8,931 nt of DNA from JALYQB01 sp035640155 (GTDB lineage Bacteria; Actinomycetota; Actinomycetes; Mycobacteriales; Pseudonocardiaceae): the NCBI GenBank assembly GCA_035640155.1, contig DASQWR010000217.1:1-8931 (forward strand), written 5' to 3'. The position numbers were made by a program, and so were the translations under genes. Below, one piece after another: positions 6,777 through 8,931 of this stretch. The notes under the pieces are model-generated. The model searched no databases. It was not told the origin of the DNA and saw only the letters and a list, made by a program, of their open reading frames with translations. How positions within the stretch are numbered: position 1 is the stretch's first letter; every line of letters starts with the position of its first letter.

Positions 6777-7109
6777 TCACCCGTCGGTCAGCGGTCCCCC
6801 GGCGATGGTGAGCGCCACGGCGAGCACCAGCACGCCGAACCCGGCGTAGAGCAGCACGTCGAGGTGGCGGCCGCGGATCACCAGCAGCCCGGCCCGGTCG
6901 GGTGCCAGCACCACCCGCAGCCCCGCCGCAAGCAGGAGCGCGAGGCCGAGGACGGCCGTGCCCTCGCGCCAGTGGTACTGCGCGATCCGGACCATCCCGA
7001 GCGCCACCACGGCCAGCACCAGCGCGAACGCGACGTGCTGGCGCCACCCGTCCGCCGTCCACATCGAACTCATCCTCATTGGACCCAGCCACATCGGACC
7101 CGGCCTCAT
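6777..7109 (-). CDS. Small DUF3017-type membrane protein
   Basis: This 110-residue protein has three hydrophobic helices, near 26-42, 52-68 and 83-104, with basic linkers. The segments RIAQYHWREGTAVLGLALLL (41-60) and RGRHLDVLLYAGFGVLVLA (79-97) fit the DUF3017 family, small actinobacterial membrane proteins of unknown role that are often encoded next to folD. The first ATG overlaps the folD stop as ATGA, typical of translational coupling, so I use it. However, codons 1-20 form a degenerate repeat with ATGs at codons 1, 6, 11, 13 and 16. The ATG at codon 16 (position 7064) has GAGGA 8 nt upstream, which would give a 95-residue protein closer to the size I recall for the family. The true start is unresolved. 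mdh follows after 27 nt. Confidence 0.8.
   Translation of the reverse strand: MRPGPMWLGPMRMSSMWTADGWRQHVAFALVLAVVALGMVRIAQYHWREGTAVLGLALLLAAGLRVVLAPDRAGLLVIRGRHLDVLLYAGFGVLVLAVALTIAGGPLTDG
7062..7109 (-). repeat. Degenerate 15-nt tandem repeat at the DUF3017 N-terminus
   Basis: On the minus strand, ATG recurs every 15 nt at 7109, 7094, 7079 and 7064. The encoded five-residue units are MRPGP, MWLGP, MRMSS and MWTAD. The first two share 12 of 15 bases, and Arg and Trp alternate at the second position. It starts in the stop codon of folD. Confidence 0.65.
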
Positions 7110-7978
7110 CTTGCGGCCGCTGCGCCGGCGCGAGCGCCGCGTTCCGCCGCGTCGACGACGTTCGCCAGTAGCATGGCACGGGTCATCGGGCCCACCCCCC
7201 CGGGCATCGGCGCCAAGAACCCGGCCACCTCGCGCACCCCGGGGTCGACGTCGCCGACCAGCCCCGCGTCGGTGCGGGTGATGCCGACGTCGAGCACGGC
7301 CGCGCCGGGCTTGACCATCTCGGCGGTGACCAGACCCGGCCGGCCGGCGGCGGCGACCACGATGTCTGCACGAGTCACCTCGGCGGCGAGGTCCTTGGTC
7401 GCGGTGTGGCACAGCGTCGCGGTGGCGTTCTCGCTGCGCCGGGTGAGCAGCAGGCCCAACGGCCGGCCCACGGTGACGCCGCGGCCGATCACGGTCACGT
7501 TCGCGCCGGCCAGCGGCACCTCGAAGCGGCGCAGCAGCTCGACGATCCCGCGCGGGGTGCACGGCAGCGGCCCGGGCTCGCCGAGCACAAGGCGCCCCAG
7601 GCTCACCGGATGCAGGCCGTCGGCGTCCTTGTCCGGGTCCACCCGCTCGAGCGCCACGCCGGTGTCCAGGCCGGGAGGCAGCGGCAGCTGCACGAGGTAG
7701 CCGGTGCACGCCGGGTCGGCGTTGAGCTCGTCGACCACGTCGAGGAGCTCGGCCTGGGTGGTGCCCGCCGGCAGGTCGCGCCGGATCGAGACGATGCCGA
7801 CCTTCGCGCAGTCACTGTGCTTGCCCCGGACATAGGCGTGCGAACCGGGGTCGTCGCCGACGATCACGGTGCCCAGGCCGGGGACCACGCCCCGCTCGCG
7901 CAGCGCCGCCACCCGCACCCGCAGGTCGGCGAAGATCTCGTCGCGGGCCAGCTTCCCGTCCAGCACCGTGGCGCTCAC
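7106..7978 (-). CDS. folD: Bifunctional methylenetetrahydrofolate dehydrogenase/methenyltetrahydrofolate cyclohydrolase
   Basis: FolD oxidises 5,10-methylene-THF with NADP and hydrolyses the methenyl form to 10-formyl-THF. It supplies one-carbon units for purines and formyl-Met while making NADPH. The 290-residue length is normal. Seen: SHAYVRGKHSDCAKVGI (46-62) with Tyr49 and catalytic Lys53, YLVQLPLPPG (94-103) with Gln97, PDKDADGLHP (115-124), PCTPRGIVELL (139-149), the NADP-binding GRGVTVGRP (165-173), and the signature PMPGGVGPMT (257-266). No essential residue is missing. The chosen start is GTG (7978-7976), giving MSATVLDGKL, because GAGGA lies 7 nt upstream and family similarity begins there; the frame stays open upstream without family character. 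The stop overlaps the DUF3017 start by 4 nt. The transporter gene ends 23 nt upstream, leaving no room for a separate promoter or riboswitch outside its coding sequence. Confidence 0.96.
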   Translation of the reverse strand: MSATVLDGKLARDEIFADLRVRVAALRERGVVPGLGTVIVGDDPGSHAYVRGKHSDCAKVGIVSIRRDLPAGTTQAELLDVVDELNADPACTGYLVQLPLPPGLDTGVALERVDPDKDADGLHPVSLGRLVLGEPGPLPCTPRGIVELLRRFEVPLAGANVTVIGRGVTVGRPLGLLLTRRSENATATLCHTATKDLAAEVTRADIVVAAAGRPGLVTAEMVKPGAAVLDVGITRTDAGLVGDVDPGVREVAGFLAPMPGGVGPMTRAMLLANVVDAAERGARAGAAAAR

Positions 7979-7985
7979 CCGGGCA

Positions 7986-7990
7986 TCCTC
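7986..7990 (-). promoter_or_regulatory. Ribosome binding site that fixes the folD GTG start
   Basis: GAGGA on the minus strand lies 7 nt before the GTG at 7978. It supports GTG initiation instead of an extended N-terminus in the same open frame, which continues well upstream through the transporter gene. Confidence 0.65.
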
Positions 7991-8001
7991 GCACCTGGCG
8001 T

Positions 8002-8931
8002 TCAGACCCTGCGACGTGCGGGCAGCGCGGCCACCGCGACGGCCACCAGCGTCAGCGCCGTCCCGGCCACCGTGGCCGCGGTGAGGTGGTCGCCGTCGGC
8101 GGGGACGAACAGGTCCAGCAGCAGCGCCCCGGTCAGCTGCCCCGCGACGGTGCCCAGCCCGAGCAGCAGCACCCCGGTCAGCGGGACGATCACGGCCGCC
8201 GTGGCGATGAACAGGATTCCCAGCAGCCCCCCGACGTAGAGCAGCGGCTCGCCGGGCAGCGGCCCCGGCAACCCCCGGGCCGCCACCACGATCCCCGCGA
8301 CCACCAGCAGCAGCACCGTCCCGACGGTGAAGTTCACCAGCGTGGCCGAGAGCGGGCTGCCCGCGGTGGCGCTGACCCGGCCGTTGACGGCCTGTTGCCA
8401 GGCGACCCCGACCCCCGCCACCACCGGCAGCGCCGCGAGCCCGAGCGCCGAGTGCGTCGCGAGCCGGTCCGACACCGCGAGCAGCACCGCGCCGATCGTG
8501 AGCAGCGCGCCGAGGATTCGCGGCATGCTGACGGGGCGCGCCTCCCCTGGGCCCAGCCCCAGGCGGTCCACCATGAGGCTGGACATCGCCTGCCCGGCCA
8601 CCACCGCGACGGTGAACAACGCGACGCCGATGGCGCCCACGGTGAGCCCCTGGGTGATCACCAGAAAGGCGCCGCAGAATCCGCCGAGGATCTGCCACGG
8701 GCGCAGCTGGCCACCGCGCAACGCGCCCACCACCTGCGCCACCCCACGCCGCATGCCGGGCAGCACGAGGACCAGGGCGAGCAGTATCGCCTCGCCGCCG
8801 AGGAAGGAGAGCAGGGCCGCCGCGACACCGTCCCCGATGCGGCCCGCGAGCTCGCCGTTGATGCGGGCCTGGACGGCCACCGCCATCCCGATCACGAGGG
8901 CGACCACCAGGCCGACGACGCGCCGCCGGGT
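8002..8931 (-). CDS. YdcZ/DUF606-type DMT-superfamily transporter (5' end cut by window)
   Basis: The visible 309 residues are almost entirely hydrophobic, about ten membrane helices, and consist of two related halves. AVQARINGELAGRIGDGVAA in the first half matches AWQQAVNGRVSATAGSPLSA in the second; VALFTVAVVAGQAMSSLMVD matches VLLLGLGTVAGQLTGALLLD. This two-domain inverted-repeat-like layout is that of the DUF606/YdcZ branch of the drug/metabolite transporter superfamily. It should be an inner-membrane exporter or importer of a small molecule; the substrate is not predictable. A GTG at 8907 could be a start, but the frame stays open to the window edge with TRRRVVGL before it, so the real start may lie upstream. 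The C-terminus ends in a short basic tail (PARRRV). It lies 23 nt upstream of folD and may share its transcript. Confidence 0.85.
   Translation of the reverse strand, partial: TRRRVVGLVVALVIGMAVAVQARINGELAGRIGDGVAAALLSFLGGEAILLALVLVLPGMRRGVAQVVGALRGGQLRPWQILGGFCGAFLVITQGLTVGAIGVALFTVAVVAGQAMSSLMVDRLGLGPGEARPVSMPRILGALLTIGAVLLAVSDRLATHSALGLAALPVVAGVGVAWQQAVNGRVSATAGSPLSATLVNFTVGTVLLLVVAGIVVAARGLPGPLPGEPLLYVGGLLGILFIATAAVIVPLTGVLLLGLGTVAGQLTGALLLDLFVPADGDHLTAATVAGTALTLVAVAVAALPARRRV

Noticed and set aside
5116..7179. Minus-strand open frame of 687 codons crossing the mdh and DUF2252 genes
   Set aside because: It is an out-of-frame reading of two clear genes, dominated by Arg, Gly, Ala and Pro.
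6102..7700. Plus-strand open frame of 532 codons opposite mdh, DUF3017 and folD
   Set aside because: It spans three genes and their junctions on the other strand, is low in complexity and has no family signature.
7979..8001. Riboswitch or separate promoter upstream of folD
   Set aside because: Only 23 nt separate it from the transporter stop, filled mostly by the ribosome site; no folate riboswitch could fit.

Overview
The window is very GC-rich DNA from an actinomycete. The gene families point to a Pseudonocardiales-like organism, but this is inference from gene content and codon bias, not from a marker gene. All eight genes recognised as coding lie on the minus strand, so transcription runs from high to low coordinates. 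I see no rRNA, tRNA, CRISPR array, insertion sequence or phage gene.

Layout in transcription order: a YdcZ/DUF606-type DMT transporter (its 5' end lies beyond base 8931), then 23 nt, folD (methylene-THF dehydrogenase/cyclohydrolase), a 4-nt ATGA overlap, a small DUF3017-type membrane protein, 27 nt, mdh (malate dehydrogenase), 66 nt of hairpin-rich DNA, a DUF2252 protein with kinase-like motifs, 30 nt, icd (NADP-dependent isocitrate dehydrogenase), 4 nt, and a YihY/BrkB-family membrane protein. A 165-nt gap with an AT-richer promoter-like patch follows. Then come a class I SAM-dependent methyltransferase, 86 nt, and the N-terminal third of a large fused indolepyruvate-type 2-oxoacid:ferredoxin oxidoreductase, whose 3' part runs off base 1.

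Spacing from the transporter to the YihY gene is tight enough for one transcription unit of about 6.7 kb. The metabolic theme is central carbon and redox: mdh and icd are TCA-cycle dehydrogenases, folD and icd both make NADPH, and folD supplies one-carbon units for purine and methionine synthesis. The transporter, DUF3017, DUF2252 and YihY genes have no known direct role in that chemistry. The methyltransferase and the oxidoreductase probably form a separate unit.

Most of this is ordinary housekeeping DNA, and I found no convincing new defence, mobile or biosynthetic system. The items most worth a second look are: the order of kinase-like motifs in the DUF2252 protein (the catalytic-loop-like motif precedes the glycine-rich and lysine segment); a degenerate 15-nt repeat that places four ATG codons at regular spacing at the folD/DUF3017 junction; the structured RNA region between mdh and the DUF2252 gene; and an anti-Shine-Dalgarno-like sequence just upstream of the mdh start.
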